A stretch of 38,605 nt of DNA, from positions 1 to 38,605 of the forward strand of contig NZ_BAFR01000026.1 in the NCBI RefSeq assembly GCF_000308435.1. Direction: 5' to 3'. The stretch is from Nocardia araoensis NBRC 100135 (GTDB lineage Bacteria > Actinomycetota > Actinomycetes > Mycobacteriales > Mycobacteriaceae). Both the position numbers and the translations under genes were made by a program. This document shows positions 31,201 to 38,605 of the stretch, in pieces. The stretch's first letter is position 1. Each line of letters starts with the position of its first letter. The notes under the pieces were generated by a model. That model saw only the letters and a list, made by a program, of their open reading frames with translations. It was not told the origin of the DNA and did no database searches.

Positions 31201-34200
31201 GACCGCGCACCACCCGCTGTTCCAGGTCTCGCTGTCGCTGCAGAACTTCGTCGAACCCGTGCTGGAACTGCCCGGCCTGCGGTTCGAGGTGGAGGACTTC
31301 GAGCGCGACGCCTCCCAGTTCGACCTGACCCTCGACCTGCGCGAGTGCTTCGCCGACAGCGGTCCGGCGGGCATCGAGGCGGTGCTCACCTACGCCACGG
31401 ATCTGTTCGACGAGGCGACGGTGTCCGCGTTCGCCACCCGGTGGCGGCGCGTGCTCGCGGCGGTGCTGGCGCGGCCCGAGGTCCGTATCGCCGATATCGA
31501 CATCCTCGACGACACCGAACGGGCGACGCTGGTGCCCGTGCGCGGTCCCGCGGCCGCGGCGGCCACGACCTTGCCGGATCTGCTGGCCGAGACCGTGCGG
31601 CGGTTCCCGGATCGCATCGCCTTGGTGTCCGACGGACAGATCACCGCCTACGCCGAACTCGACGCGCACGCCAATCGGCTCGCCCGAGTCCTGCTCGAGT
31701 CGGGCGGCGGCCCGGAAACCGTGGTCGCGCTGGGACTTCCGCGTTCGACGGAACTGCTCATCGGCATGTGGGCGGCGGCGAAGGCGGGCGCGGCGTTCCT
31801 TCCGGTCGATCCGAAGCACCCCGTCGAGCGCATCGACCACATGCTCACCGACTCCGGCGCGACGCTCGGGCTGACCCTCGCCGCGTTCCGGCCCCTGCTG
31901 CCCGACAGCACGAACTGGCTGGTGCTCGACGACCTCGCGCTGGTCGAGCGGTGGAGCGCCGCGAGCAGCCGCCCGCTGAGCGAGCGCGAACTGCCGGCTC
32001 CGATCCGGCCGGACAACGCGGTGTGGATGATCTACACCTCCGGCTCGACGGGCACGCCGAAGGGCGTCTCGGTCTCGCATCGCGGCATCGCGGATCTGGT
32101 CGCGGCACAGCGGCTTTCACTCGGCCTGGACGAGCACTCCCGGGTGCTGCAAGTGGCGTCGCCGAGTTTCGACGCCTCGGTGTTCGAGGCGATCATGGCG
32201 TTCGGCTCCGGCGGCGCGTCGGTGATCGCACCGCCGGAGGTGTTCGGCGGCGGCGCGCTGGCCGAGCTGATCGACACCGAACAGGTCAGCCACATGGTGA
32301 TCACCCCCTCCGCGCTGGCGACCCTCGACCCCGCCGAGGTGACCAGCGTCCGGGTGCTCGCGGTGGCGGGCGAGGCGGTCGGCGCGGAACTGGTCGAACG
32401 CTGGGCCACCGGACGCACCATGGTCAATCTGTACGGACCTACCGAATCCACCATCTGGGCAACGGGATCCGCGCCGCTGGCCGTGGGCGAACCGGTGTCC
32501 ATCGGCACGCCGGTGCAGGGTGCGCAGGTGCTGGTGCTCGACGACCGGCTGCGCCCGGTTCCGTTCGGCGTGGCGGGCGAGCTGTATCTCGCCGGACCGG
32601 CCCTGGCGCGCGGCTACCACGCGCGGACGAGCCTGACCGCCGCCCGCTTCGTCGCCGGACCGTTCGGCGCGCCGGGCGAACGCATGTACCGCACCGGCGA
32701 TCTGGTGCGCTGGATCCGCGGCGACGCCGGGCCCGAACTGGAGTACTTGGGCCGCACCGACTTCCAGGTCAAGGTGCGCGGACAACGGATAGAGCTGGGC
32801 GAGATCGACGCGGTGCTCGGCCGCGCCGACGGTGTGGACTTCGCGGTGACGCTCGGCGTGCCCGGCCCCACCGGGGCCACCGCGCTGGCCGCCTACCTGG
32901 TCCGCACGCCGGGGACCGAGCTCGACGTGGCGAAGGTGCGTGCCTTCGCCGCCGACATCCTGCCCGGTTACATGGTGCCCTCGGCGTTCGTCGTGCTGGA
33001 CGAGATCCCGCTCAACGCGGTCGGCAAGCTGGACCGCAAGGCGCTGCCCGCACCGGAATTCCGCGCCGACCAGACGGAGTACCGCGCACCGGTCACGCCG
33101 ACCGAACAGCAGCTGGCCGCGATCTTCGGCGAGTTGCTCGGCGTGCCGCGGGTGGGCGCCGACGACTCGTTCTTCGCGCTGGGCGGCGACAGCATCCTGG
33201 CGATCCAGCTGGTGTCGCGCGCCAAGCAGCAGGGCATCACCTGCACCCCGCTGCAGGTGTTCGAGCACCGCACGGTGGCGGCGCTGGCCGCGGCCGTGGA
33301 CGCGGCGGGCGTCGCGGTGACCTTGGACGAGCTGCCCGGCGGCGGCGTGGGCGAACTGCCGCTCACGCCGATCGTGCACTACATGCTGGAACGCGGCGGG
33401 AATTACGACCGCTTCGCCCAGACCGCGGTCCTGGAGTTGCCGGTCGGCATCGAACGGTCGCAGATCGTCGCGGTGCTCGCCGCCGCGGTGGACCGGCACG
33501 ACATGCTGCGCGCCCGGCTGGTCGGCGACGGCGTGGACGGGCCGCGCGTGCTGGTCGGCCCGCCCGGGTCGGTCGACGTGGACGCGCTGGTGCACCGCGT
33601 CGAGTTCACCGCCGTCGACCCGATCGAACTGCACGAGTTCGCCATGACCGAACTGGACGCCGCGGCCGACCGGCTCGATCCGGCCGACGGCACGGTGCTG
33701 CAATTCATCTGGCTGGACCCGGTGGGCGACGCGGGGTCGCGCACCCGATCGGGCCGGTTGATCGTGCTGGCCCACCACCTGGTGATCGACGGGGTGTCCT
33801 GGCGCATCCTGATTCCGGACCTGGTGGCCGCGTGGGCACAGGTGTCGGCGGGCGCCACCCCGGTGCTCGCGGAAACCGGAACCTCGATGCGGCGGTGGGC
33901 CCACGCGCTGGCCGAGGAGGCCCGATCGCGACAGCGGGTGGGCGAACTGGCGTACTGGCAAGACGTGCTCGCCGGACCCGATCCGCTGATCGGCGGCCGG
34001 GAACTCGATCCAGCCGTCGATGTCACCGGCACGCTGCGCATGGTCGAGCGCGAGGTGTCCGCCGAGGTCACCACCGCGCTGCTGACCACCCTGCCCGGCC
34101 TGTTCCAGGGCAGCGTCAACGACACGCTGCTGGCCACCTTGGCGCTGGCGCTGGTGCGCTGGCGTGCCGCCGACCCGTCGGCGCTGCTGCGCCTGGAAGG

Positions 34201-35596
34201 TCACGGCCGTCAGGAGGAGGTGGTGCCTGGCGCCGATCTGTCCCGCACCGTCGGCTGGTTCACCAGCATCTACCCGGTGCGCCTCGACCTGGCACAGATC
34301 GACATCGACGACGCGCTCGCCGGCGGTCCCGCGTTGGGCGCGGCGATCCGCGCCGTGAAGCACCAACTGCTCGCGGTGCCGGACAAAGGCATCGGTTTCG
34401 GCTTGCTGCGCTACCTCGACCCCGAGACCGCGCGGCAGTTGCCGCGACGGCTCCCGGGCCGGATCGGCTTCAACTACCTCGGCCGGTACTCCACCGGGGA
34501 CATCCCGGCCGGACTCGAGGGACTGGGCTGGCTGCCGACCGATGACCTGGGCGACGTGCACGTCGCCGAGGACCCGGGCGTGCCGCTGCAATCGGCGATC
34601 GACGTGAACGCGGTCGTGATCGGCGACCGGTTGCGGGCGAGCTTCGGCTTCCCGTCCACCCTGCTCGACCACGACGAGGTCGCCGAACTGGCCGATCTGT
34701 GGATCGACGCCCTGAGCGCCGCGGCCCGGTTCGCCCATACCGCGGCGGCCCGCACCGCCGCCGAGGAAGAAGCGGCGGCCACGGCGTCTGCGCCCGTTCC
34801 GGCGGCGGGCGGACTCGGGTTGGACGTGGTGCTGCCGATCCGGCTCGGCGGCGAGCAACCGGCGCTGTTCTGCATCCACCCGTCGTCCGGGATGTCCTGG
34901 ACCTACCTGGGATTCGCCGACGCGCTCGCCCCCGGCCGCCCGATCTACGGGTTGCAGGCGCCCGACCTCGGCGGCCACGAACCGCCCGCGCGCTCCATCG
35001 AGGAGTTCGCCGAGCGCTACGTACGAGAGATCCGGGCCTTGCAACCCGAGGGGCCCTACCACCTGCTCGGCTGGTCGTTCGGCGGCCTGATCGCTCACGC
35101 GGTGGCGGTGCAGCTGAAAGCCGAAGGCGCGGAAGTGGGCGTGGTCGCGCTGCTGGACGCCGACACCGCCGACATCGACGGCGACAGCATCGAACGGCTC
35201 ACCGCGGGTTCGTTCGTGAACACCTTCGGCGCGGTGTTCGGCATCCACGACGTCCCCGCGGACGCGACCGCGCAACAGGCGGCGGATCTGATCCGCGAAC
35301 GGCTCGGCGGGGTGTCGCTGATCGACGCCGCGACGCTGGAGCGCATGGCCGCGTCGTACAACGCCGCCGCGCGCACCAGGACCGGTTACCGCCGACCGGT
35401 GTTCGACGGCGACATCGTGTACTTCAGCGCGATCGTCGACACCTCCGACATCTTCGGTCCCGACGGCTGGGGGCCGTACGTGACCGGCGAGATCATCAAC
35501 CACGACATCGAGGCGACCCACGACGAACTGACCGCACCGCACGTGCTGCCGGTCGTCGCGCGCGTGCTCGACGCACATCTGGGAGGCCGAGGATGA
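22295..35596 (+). CDS. Trimodular NRPS: C-A-PCP-E / C-A-PCP / C-A-PCP-E-TE
   Basis: This is a 4433-aa peptide synthetase. C1 (active site HHIVLDG at 149) is EntF/starter-like; A1 spans ~470-970 (specificity region FDISVEE at 668); PCP1 Ser is 1007; E1 has HHLVTDG at 1189. C2 (HHLVLDG at 1662) is DCL-like; A2 spans ~1980-2480; PCP2 Ser is 2524. C3 (HHISADG at 2758) is LCL-like and interrupted by an 11-aa repeat insertion at ~2700-2750; A3 spans ~3090-3590; PCP3 Ser is 3633; E2 has HHLVIDG at 3827. The TE has GWSFGG (Ser4261), Asp4288 and His4409. By-eye codes are A1 D-I-E-N-V-G-G-V-T (ornithine or N-hydroxyornithine-like) and A2 = A3 D-A-F-V-A-A-L-I-W (unassigned). ATG 22295 follows AGGA by six bases. 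The stop overlaps the exporter start. The predicted product is an acylated D-Orn-like/X/D-X peptide. Confidence 0.93.
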   Translation: MQQPSLSAKDPDTVLPDGAFALSAAQRGIWFAQHVAGATPISIAQYVELDGPIDVDLLARSARQAGREFGTGYLRLVEVEGHPFQFVDPTLDDSLETLDFRSEPDPEAAAHAWMRAEYEAPLELTRDRLVRIAMLRVGADRWFWYSRIHHIVLDGMGALTMVQRTGELYNAAVDGREPSPAKAEDLRKIVEADLAYRSSERFSADREHWMAHLDGMADPVSLAGRTAPVDRHPRRVTGALPADTGQLLDAVAEQVSSGVAPTVVAAFGAYLSAMTGAPEVVLSLPVSARTTATLRRSGGMIANVVPLRLRLTPATTVGDVIRAAQGELTGALRRQRYRQEDIFRDLGWPMDEAGSFGPSVNLMMVDTRIQLGPVTGRLHVLTSGLIDDLFVNLYPGVGGESTHIDFQANGNLYTDAELTGQHRRFLSFLHRFLAAGPDAPLASVPVLSEDERTGFAPARGPAGVAARTLPGLLAEGAARDPLATALVEGETALTYREVDDYTNRLARVLIAAGAGPERTVAISIPRSIASVLATIAVAKTGAAFVPIDPTYPADRIEHMVGDSGVVAGVTLAAPRKSLPHRVSWLILDDEGTERAMAEQDAAPLTDADRKAAVHADQAAYIIYTSGSTGLPKGVLVPHRGLANLVASSGAGFGIDPESVVAHAVSPSFDISVEEILVTLATGATLAVVPPSAYAGEELAQVLRAHRVTHLNVTPAVVGSLDPATLPQLRTVVVGGDACPPELVTKWAGRTLLNGYGPTETTVTVSLSAPLTPDGPVTIGSLARDVSAVVLDPWLRPLPPGTVGELYLSGPGVARGYHRRNGLTADRFVADPYGTGERMYRTGDLVRWVHNDGRVELEYQGRSDFQVKVRGFRIELGEIDAALQRQPEVDFALTLGVETGSGATALVSYVLPEQGAQIHPEALKAAVGETLPAYMVPSVIMVLDRLPLTPLGKVDRKALPAPDFGARTTASRPPSTPREETLAALFAEVLGLESVGVDESFFALGGDSIVSIQLVSRAKAAGLGFGARDVFERKTVAALAAVATDVPTGVVHELPGGGVGEVELTPIVHAMLETGDTWRRFAQAVLIELPSGMERADLVVALATLLDRHDLLRSTLRRAGDGWSWVVAEPGAVNAGALLEVVTADADLEATCERALQRAADLLDPEAGVVARFVWIERADAAPLLWLVLHHLVTDGVSWRILLPDLATAALGAELAPVGTSFRRWAHGQREHAATRTGELPLWQHILATPDPALGSAPMDPAVDVVGSMAHLTTVVPTDIAQSVLTTAPDRFHCGADDVLLAGLALAVARWRGRSSTLFTLEGHGRAESVLPGADVARTVGWFTSVYPVAVDLTGTDVADAFAGGAAAGAAIKATKEQLRALPDKGIGFGMLRYLVPETAAALADAPTPQISFNYLGRASTGGDAEPWLPRRFAATQDDRAPLSAAIDINAVLTAAGLEVTWAYAGRLFDEADLGELTALWEQALGALARHTASESAGGRTPSDFALVTVTQAQIDAWERAYPNLADVWPLSPLQYGLLFHALYDSDTADGYTVQSLLTLAGTVDATRLRRAAQALVTRHENLRVAFVETEDGPRQLVLADAEIDWREADLTGIADEAERARELDRLIAVDARTRFELTRPPLLRCTLIRIAPDTYRFVLTNHHLVLDGWSTPLLVRELLTLYVTDGDAAAMPPAHSYREFLTWLETKDDAESLAAWTESLAGIDTPTRAVPTLAGIESTETGMISVDLSRDTVSGLETAGREAGATVNTLVQAAWAMLLAMLTGRTDVVFGGTVSGRPPELAGVEEMVGLFINTLPVRVRLDPAEKVADLLARLQSEQARLMDHQHVGLAAIHQAVGLAELFDTLTVFESYPIDREALSQALDIAGMRVLDVEGTDATPYPLNLMVIPLRGDDGHDTLRITLKYMADQLPEEAAPPMLDRFVRLLTQLADNPRALVSQLQYCDDAERAALVPVRGPESVPQATLPELLTAGARIDPDAIAVTAGELTMSYAELDAWSNRYARVLLRRGVGREVFVVLALTRSLESVIAVWALAKTGAAFAPLDPNYPVERIEHMLSDSKAPIGVTVTATGETLPGTIDWLLLDDLNTIRRVMTVSEAPITDEERGGPIDLDQTAYLIYTSGSTGKPKAVLLSHRGIANLVAAQRETLALDPTASALQVASPSFDASVFELLIAHGAGGRLVVSPPDVYGGTELESLLRAQRVTHAVITPSALATMEPAGLEHLRVLAVAGEAATPELIERWAPGRRMVNLYGPTEFSIWATGPGELVTGEPITIGGPIRGAATVVLDAWLRPVPMGVPGELYLAGPALARGYFNRFEMTASRFVADPFGEPGERMYRTGDMVRWVDNGDGPELEYLGRSDFQVKIRGLRIELGEIDAVLSRDDEVEYAVTIGRTGPAGTTVLVSYVLPAEGARLDVERLRAQVAAELPGYMVPGYLVVLDTIPLTPVGKLDRKALPVPDFSESHRPYLAPRTPVEEAVAAVFGEVLDRERVGVDQSFFELGGNSLSATKVVARVNAALGSRIALRDLFDAPTVAQLSARVVPADGAARGGFGLAPRIRPDRVPLSPAQQRMWVLNRMDPSSAAYNIAVALRLTGELDVPALRAALVDVVDRHESLRTLYPADAEGPRQVVVDADVAVPAMPVVDTEDGARLRERITELTGAGFDLAGQPPLRVGLFRIHGGVEPSAAAAPVSSAPSTGEAPVSSGPAAATAPVSSSYTASSGAIAATPPVHVVVLVVHHISADGASMAPLAADLVAAYSERAGGGHAERVPLPVQYADFALWHREVLGDEANPESLAARQIEFWRSTLAGAPDVLELPSDRPRPAVQTMHSADFGFTVDAQTHRALVDFATAYNVSPFMVVHAALAVLLARLATTDDVLIGTPVAGRGEEALDQLVGMFVNTLALRTPVDPGAGFAAFLDTVRSADLDAFANADVPFERLVQVLDPARSTAHHPLFQVSLSLQNFVEPVLELPGLRFEVEDFERDASQFDLTLDLRECFADSGPAGIEAVLTYATDLFDEATVSAFATRWRRVLAAVLARPEVRIADIDILDDTERATLVPVRGPAAAAATTLPDLLAETVRRFPDRIALVSDGQITAYAELDAHANRLARVLLESGGGPETVVALGLPRSTELLIGMWAAAKAGAAFLPVDPKHPVERIDHMLTDSGATLGLTLAAFRPLLPDSTNWLVLDDLALVERWSAASSRPLSERELPAPIRPDNAVWMIYTSGSTGTPKGVSVSHRGIADLVAAQRLSLGLDEHSRVLQVASPSFDASVFEAIMAFGSGGASVIAPPEVFGGGALAELIDTEQVSHMVITPSALATLDPAEVTSVRVLAVAGEAVGAELVERWATGRTMVNLYGPTESTIWATGSAPLAVGEPVSIGTPVQGAQVLVLDDRLRPVPFGVAGELYLAGPALARGYHARTSLTAARFVAGPFGAPGERMYRTGDLVRWIRGDAGPELEYLGRTDFQVKVRGQRIELGEIDAVLGRADGVDFAVTLGVPGPTGATALAAYLVRTPGTELDVAKVRAFAADILPGYMVPSAFVVLDEIPLNAVGKLDRKALPAPEFRADQTEYRAPVTPTEQQLAAIFGELLGVPRVGADDSFFALGGDSILAIQLVSRAKQQGITCTPLQVFEHRTVAALAAAVDAAGVAVTLDELPGGGVGELPLTPIVHYMLERGGNYDRFAQTAVLELPVGIERSQIVAVLAAAVDRHDMLRARLVGDGVDGPRVLVGPPGSVDVDALVHRVEFTAVDPIELHEFAMTELDAAADRLDPADGTVLQFIWLDPVGDAGSRTRSGRLIVLAHHLVIDGVSWRILIPDLVAAWAQVSAGATPVLAETGTSMRRWAHALAEEARSRQRVGELAYWQDVLAGPDPLIGGRELDPAVDVTGTLRMVEREVSAEVTTALLTTLPGLFQGSVNDTLLATLALALVRWRAADPSALLRLEGHGRQEEVVPGADLSRTVGWFTSIYPVRLDLAQIDIDDALAGGPALGAAIRAVKHQLLAVPDKGIGFGLLRYLDPETARQLPRRLPGRIGFNYLGRYSTGDIPAGLEGLGWLPTDDLGDVHVAEDPGVPLQSAIDVNAVVIGDRLRASFGFPSTLLDHDEVAELADLWIDALSAAARFAHTAAARTAAEEEAAATASAPVPAAGGLGLDVVLPIRLGGEQPALFCIHPSSGMSWTYLGFADALAPGRPIYGLQAPDLGGHEPPARSIEEFAERYVREIRALQPEGPYHLLGWSFGGLIAHAVAVQLKAEGAEVGVVALLDADTADIDGDSIERLTAGSFVNTFGAVFGIHDVPADATAQQAADLIRERLGGVSLIDAATLERMAASYNAAARTRTGYRRPVFDGDIVYFSAIVDTSDIFGPDGWGPYVTGEIINHDIEATHDELTAPHVLPVVARVLDAHLGGRG
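30419..30517 (+). repeat. Three 33-bp tandem repeats inside NRPS C3 domain
   Basis: APVSS is encoded at 30419, 30452 and 30485, exactly 33 bases apart, giving three 11-residue units ([33 protein letters not shown]). They form the core of a ~50-residue Ala/Ser/Pro-rich insertion just before the strand carrying the catalytic HHISADG of C3. They stay in frame. Confidence 0.85.
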
Positions 35597-36579
35597 ATTC
35601 CGACCAAGGAGTCGTCGTCGAGGGGATCGAGAAATCCTTCGGCGCGGTCAAGGCATTACGCGGAGTCGACTTCGCGGCCGAGCCGGGCGAGGTGCTCGGC
35701 ATCCTGGGGCCGAACGGCGCGGGCAAGACCACTACCGTGAACGTCCTGTCCACGCTGATCCGGCCGGATCGCGGTCGGGCGACGGTCGCCGGGTACGACG
35801 TGCTGGCCGATCCCGCGGCGGTCCGCCGCAGCATCATGCTCACCGGGCAGTACGCCGCGCTGGACGACATGCTCAGCGGCTACGAGAACCTCGTGATGTT
35901 CGGCAGGCTGATGGGCCTGCGCAAGCGGACCGCCCGCGCCCGCGCGGACGAACTGCTCGCCGAGTTCGACCTCGAACGCGCGGCGGGCCGCCGGGTCGGC
36001 ACCTACTCCGGCGGCATGCGCAGACGCATCGACATCGCCTGCGGCCTGGTCGTGCGGCCCGACGTGGTGTTCCTGGACGAGCCGACCACCGGACTGGATC
36101 CGCGCAGCAGGCAAGGGGTGTGGGATCTGGTCGCGGGCTTCAAGAAGGCGGGCATCACCACCCTGCTCACCACCCAGTACCTGGAGGAGGCCGACGCGCT
36201 CAGCGACCGGATCATCGTCATCGATCACGGCGTGGTGATCGCCCAGGGCACCGCCGACGAACTGAAGGCGCGCACCGGCGGCAGCTACTGCGAGGTGGTG
36301 CCGCTGAATCTGAAGGACCTGCCCGCCATCGCCGCCGCCCTTGGTTCGCTGCTGCCGCAGGAGAATCGCGACGCGCTCGGTCCCGATTCCGATCGGATCG
36401 CCATCCCCGCTCCGGACGGCGCGAAGACATTGCTGGAAGCGCTGCGCCGGCTGGACAGCTCGGGTTTCGACCTCGTGGACGTCGCGCTGCGCCGCCCCTC
36501 GCTGGACGACGTGTTCCTCCAGCTGACCGGCCATCTGGCGACCACGGAGGAGATCGCGCGGCGGGAGAGCGTGTCGTGA
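35593..36579 (+). CDS. DrrA-type ABC exporter ATP-binding protein
   Basis: This 328-aa nucleotide-binding subunit has Walker [12 protein letters not shown]-loop [16 protein letters not shown], signature [10 protein letters not shown] and Walker [17 protein letters not shown]. The H-loop position is TTQYLEEAD, with Gln in place of His as is usual in the daunorubicin-resistance DrrA family, and a C-terminal extension (~240-328) matches that family's regulatory tail. The ATG overlaps the NRPS stop by four bases and has GGGAGG six bases upstream. With the two following permeases it should export the NRPS product across the membrane. DrrABC systems accompany lipid or lipopeptide export in mycobacteria. 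Confidence 0.92.
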   Translation: MNSDQGVVVEGIEKSFGAVKALRGVDFAAEPGEVLGILGPNGAGKTTTVNVLSTLIRPDRGRATVAGYDVLADPAAVRRSIMLTGQYAALDDMLSGYENLVMFGRLMGLRKRTARARADELLAEFDLERAAGRRVGTYSGGMRRRIDIACGLVVRPDVVFLDEPTTGLDPRSRQGVWDLVAGFKKAGITTLLTTQYLEEADALSDRIIVIDHGVVIAQGTADELKARTGGSYCEVVPLNLKDLPAIAAALGSLLPQENRDALGPDSDRIAIPAPDGAKTLLEALRRLDSSGFDLVDVALRRPSLDDVFLQLTGHLATTEEIARRESVS

Positions 36580-37394
36580 CGGCGGCGACCTGGCTCAGCC
36601 AGACCCGCGCCACGCCGTTGCGGCCGCAGCAGTGGTGGGTGCTGACCACCCGGTTGATCGCGCCTTCGGTGCAGAGCGGCGAGCTGATCACCTCGGTGCT
36701 GGCGCCGGTGACGTTCACCGCCAGTTTCTACATCCCGCTGAAGACCATCATGACCGTCATCGGCACCGGCTTCAGCAGTTATGCGCAGTACATGATGCCG
36801 CTGGTGATCCTGCAGGCCGCCGCCTTCACCGCGGTCTCGGCGGCGTTCCGCGCCGCCACCGACTCGGTCGCCGGGCTGAACCGGCGCTTCGGCTCGATGC
36901 CGATCGGCCCCCTGATCCCGGTCACGGCACGTCTGTCCGGCAGCGTCTTCCGCCTGATCATCGCCTTGATCAGTGCGTCGATCTGCGGACACGTCATCGG
37001 GTTCCGCTTCTACAACGGACCAGCGCACACGCTCGGCTTCGTGCTGTTCTCGCTGCTCATCGGCGTCGCGCTGATCTGGGGCGGTGACGTGATCGGCACC
37101 ATGTCGCGCAACCCGGAGGCGACGGCGCAGGCGCTGGTACTACCGCCGCTGATCCTCGGCATGCTGTCCACCGGAATCGCGCCCGCCGATCAGTTCCCGG
37201 AATGGGTGCAACCGTTCGTACGCAATCAGCCGGTGTCGCAGTGGGCCATCGCCTTGCGGGCGTTCGCCGGTGACACCGGGCCGAACGCGGGCGAGGTGAC
37301 CTGGTCGCTGATGTTTCCGCCGCTGGCCTGGGCGCTGGGATACCTGGGCGTCAGCATCCTGATGTCGCTGCGGCTCAGCCCGGGGAGGGCGTGA
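36576..37394 (+). CDS. ABC-2 type permease (DrrB-like)
   Basis: This 272-aa integral membrane protein of the ABC-2 family has a cytoplasmic N-terminus (WLSQTRATPLRPQQWWVLTT) and about six hydrophobic segments, including VLAPVTFTASFYIPL, LVILQAAAFTAVSAAF and LGFVLFSLLIGVALIWGGDV, and the family end-block FPEWVQPFVRNQPVSQWAIA. The GTG start overlaps the ATPase stop (GTGA) and its stop overlaps the next gene's GTG, so the exporter subunits are translated as a coupled set. It should pair with the second permease to form the channel. Confidence 0.88.
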   Translation: MTAATWLSQTRATPLRPQQWWVLTTRLIAPSVQSGELITSVLAPVTFTASFYIPLKTIMTVIGTGFSSYAQYMMPLVILQAAAFTAVSAAFRAATDSVAGLNRRFGSMPIGPLIPVTARLSGSVFRLIIALISASICGHVIGFRFYNGPAHTLGFVLFSLLIGVALIWGGDVIGTMSRNPEATAQALVLPPLILGMLSTGIAPADQFPEWVQPFVRNQPVSQWAIALRAFAGDTGPNAGEVTWSLMFPPLAWALGYLGVSILMSLRLSPGRA

Positions 37395-38212
37395 TGGCAC
37401 TGCTGACCGAACACCCGGATCAGTTGCTCACCGGCTCGGAGATGTCGGTGTCGGCACTGCTGCGGCACACGCTCATCCAGACCCATCGGCTCCTGCTGCG
37501 CTGGGCGCGCAACCCGGTCACTCTGCTGGAGACGCTGATCATTCCGTGCCTGCTGCTGATCATGCTGAACACCGTGATCGGCGGGCAGATAAAGAAGTTC
37601 ACCGGCGAGAGCCCGCTCTACGGCTCGGTGCCGATGGTCGCCTTGGTCGGCGCGCTCTCCGGTGCGGTCGCCGGGGGTGTCCTGCTGGGCCGCGAACGCG
37701 ACGCGGGCCTGCTCGCCCGCTTCTGGGTGCTACCGGTGCACCGCGCCTCCGGACTGGCTTCGCGGGTGCTCGCCGAGGGCTGCCGCATCTTCGCATGCAC
37801 CATCGCGGTCGTGCTGGTCGGCTTCGTGCTCGGGTTCCGCTTCCACGAGGGCGTCGCGGCGACGATCGCCTTCCTGCTTCTCCCGGTGTTCTTCGGCGTG
37901 GCGTTCGCCACCATCGTCACCTCGGTCGCCGTGTTCACCGCGAAATCGACTCTGGTGGAGAGCATCACGATCCTCACCTCGCTGATGATGTTCTTCAGCA
38001 CCGGCTTCGTACCGCTGGTCGCCTTCCCGAAATGGATTCAGCCGGTGGTGCACAACCAGCCCATGTCGGTGGGTGTCGACGCCATGCGCGCACTCGCCTT
38101 CGGCGGCCCGCTCGCCCGCCCGCTCACCCTGACGGTCGTGTGGTCGCTCGGCGCGATCGTCCTGTTCGCGGTGCCCGCCAGCATCGGCTACCGCAGGGCC
38201 AGCAGGCGCTGA
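37391..38212 (+). CDS. ABC-2 type permease (DrrC-like)
   Basis: This 273-aa second permease has hydrophobic segments such as VTLLETLIIPCLLLIMLNTV, MVALVGALSGAVAGGVLLG, IFACTIAVVLVGFVLGF, IAFLLLPVFFGVAFATIV and SLMMFFSTGFVPLVAF, followed by FPKWIQPVVHNQPMSVGVDA, the same end-block as its partner. Two starts abut: GTG 37391 overlaps the previous stop and ATG 37394 follows directly. It is the last gene of the NRPS-exporter run; an 8-bp hairpin spans its stop codon. Confidence 0.88.
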   Translation: MMALLTEHPDQLLTGSEMSVSALLRHTLIQTHRLLLRWARNPVTLLETLIIPCLLLIMLNTVIGGQIKKFTGESPLYGSVPMVALVGALSGAVAGGVLLGRERDAGLLARFWVLPVHRASGLASRVLAEGCRIFACTIAVVLVGFVLGFRFHEGVAATIAFLLLPVFFGVAFATIVTSVAVFTAKSTLVESITILTSLMMFFSTGFVPLVAFPKWIQPVVHNQPMSVGVDAMRALAFGGPLARPLTLTVVWSLGAIVLFAVPASIGYRRASRR

Positions 38213-38235
38213 GCCGCACAGCGAACTCTCAGCGC
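38206..38235 (+). terminator. Hairpin across the permease stop codon
   Basis: The perfect 8-base arms GCGCTGAG (38206-38213) and CTCAGCGC (38228-38235) enclose a 14-base loop; the left arm contains the TGA stop. It is a plausible end of the cluster transcript, with no T-run. Confidence 0.35.
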
Positions 38236-38309
38236 GGACCCAGCCGGACAGCAGTGCCCGTCCCTAACGTCGCGAAGGACGATGTCGACCAACGAAAGGG
38301 CACACGACA

Positions 38310-38605
38310 GTGGGCGAACGACGCGGTGCGGCGCATGAGCACGATCTCGGCCTCGCACACGACATGCCGCCACCACCACGCAATCCGGCGGCGCCACCGC
38401 CGCCCCGCAGGAAACCGCGGGACCGTACCCGGGCGACGGGTCCAACGGACCCAATATCCTCGTCGAATCCGGCGTGGTGCGCACCGACATCACCACCTCG
38501 TTCGGCTCCTACTCCGGCGTCGCGCAGGGTGTTCCGATGACACTCGAACTGACGCTGCGCGACCTGGCGAAGAACAGCGCCGCCGGGGCGGGCATGGCGG
38601 TGTAC
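38310..38605 (+). pseudogene. Intradiol ring-cleavage dioxygenase-like gene, frameshifted and cut by the window edge
   Basis: From GTG 38310 the frame reads MGERRGAAHEHDLGLAHDMP, the kind of N-terminus seen in exported actinobacterial dioxygenase-beta-like proteins. It then becomes Pro/Arg-rich and stops at 38540. A different frame, from about 38366 to the window end, encodes TAGPYPGDGSNGPN and VRTDITTSFG, the conserved start of the intradiol dioxygenase domain. That frame has a stop at 38336 and no ATG or GTG before the domain. The expected twin-arginine or lipobox signal region between the two parts is absent. A deletion with frameshift, or an assembly error, would explain this. AAAGGG about nine bases before the GTG shows that the original start is intact. 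Confidence 0.6.

Noticed and set aside
22241..35578. Very long minus-strand open frames (866 to 1220 codons) opposite the NRPS
   Set aside because: They are mirror frames created by GC-rich third positions of the NRPS; translations are low-complexity (Arg, Gly, His, Gln, Asp) with no domains.

Overview
The window is high-GC actinobacterial DNA, with GC-rich third codon positions, many GTG starts and one TTG start, and lipobox and two-transmembrane proteins typical of mycolata. Its backbone runs in the same order as the Mycobacterium tuberculosis block Rv3031 to Rv3044 (recalled from memory): GH57 branching enzyme, GT4 glycosyltransferase, left-handed beta-helix acyltransferase, PQQ-propeller lipoprotein, two methyltransferases, echA17, NUDIX, ABC ATPase, serB2, ctaD and fecB. 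With the large NRPS and the DrrABC-type exporter, a Nocardia or close relative is the best guess.

Positions 1-5618 hold the polymethylated-glucan type locus: a GH57 and GT4 gene pair coupled by ATGA, a tail-to-tail DUF1697 gene, and a divergent acyltransferase/lipoprotein pair. Positions 5895-11584 are a leftward run. In transcription order it contains NUDIX, a Thr/Pro-rich lipoprotein, a multi-TM protein, EchA17, a SAM methyltransferase, a 65-aa small gene joined to both neighbours by TAGTG junctions, and a THUMP-like methyltransferase. A 57-bp direct repeat lies just upstream. Positions 11759-17064, also leftward, hold an ABC ATPase, a caspase-like protease with its EACC1-type partner (a candidate conflict/cell-suicide module), a PTH2-fold protein and SerB2. 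CtaD (17247-18989) follows, then an intergenic region with a very large inverted repeat, a two-domain VOC protein and FecB.

From 21635 to 38212 there is a rightward biosynthetic cluster. It starts with a small ORF that looks like only the N-terminal part of an adenylation domain. Next is a 4433-aa NRPS, C-A-PCP-E / C-A-PCP / C-A-PCP-E-TE, with an EntF-like first C domain. It is coupled by stop/start overlaps to a DrrA-type ATPase and two ABC-2 permeases. By-eye specificity codes suggest an ornithine-like first residue (epimerised) and the same unassigned residue at positions 2 and 3. The product would be an acylated or aroylated short peptide that is exported. No ornithine hydroxylase, MbtH-like gene, PPTase or iron box is visible in the window. 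The right edge holds the start of an intradiol-dioxygenase-like gene that appears to have lost its signal-peptide region and its reading frame.

No tRNA, rRNA, CRISPR array or intact insertion sequence was seen.
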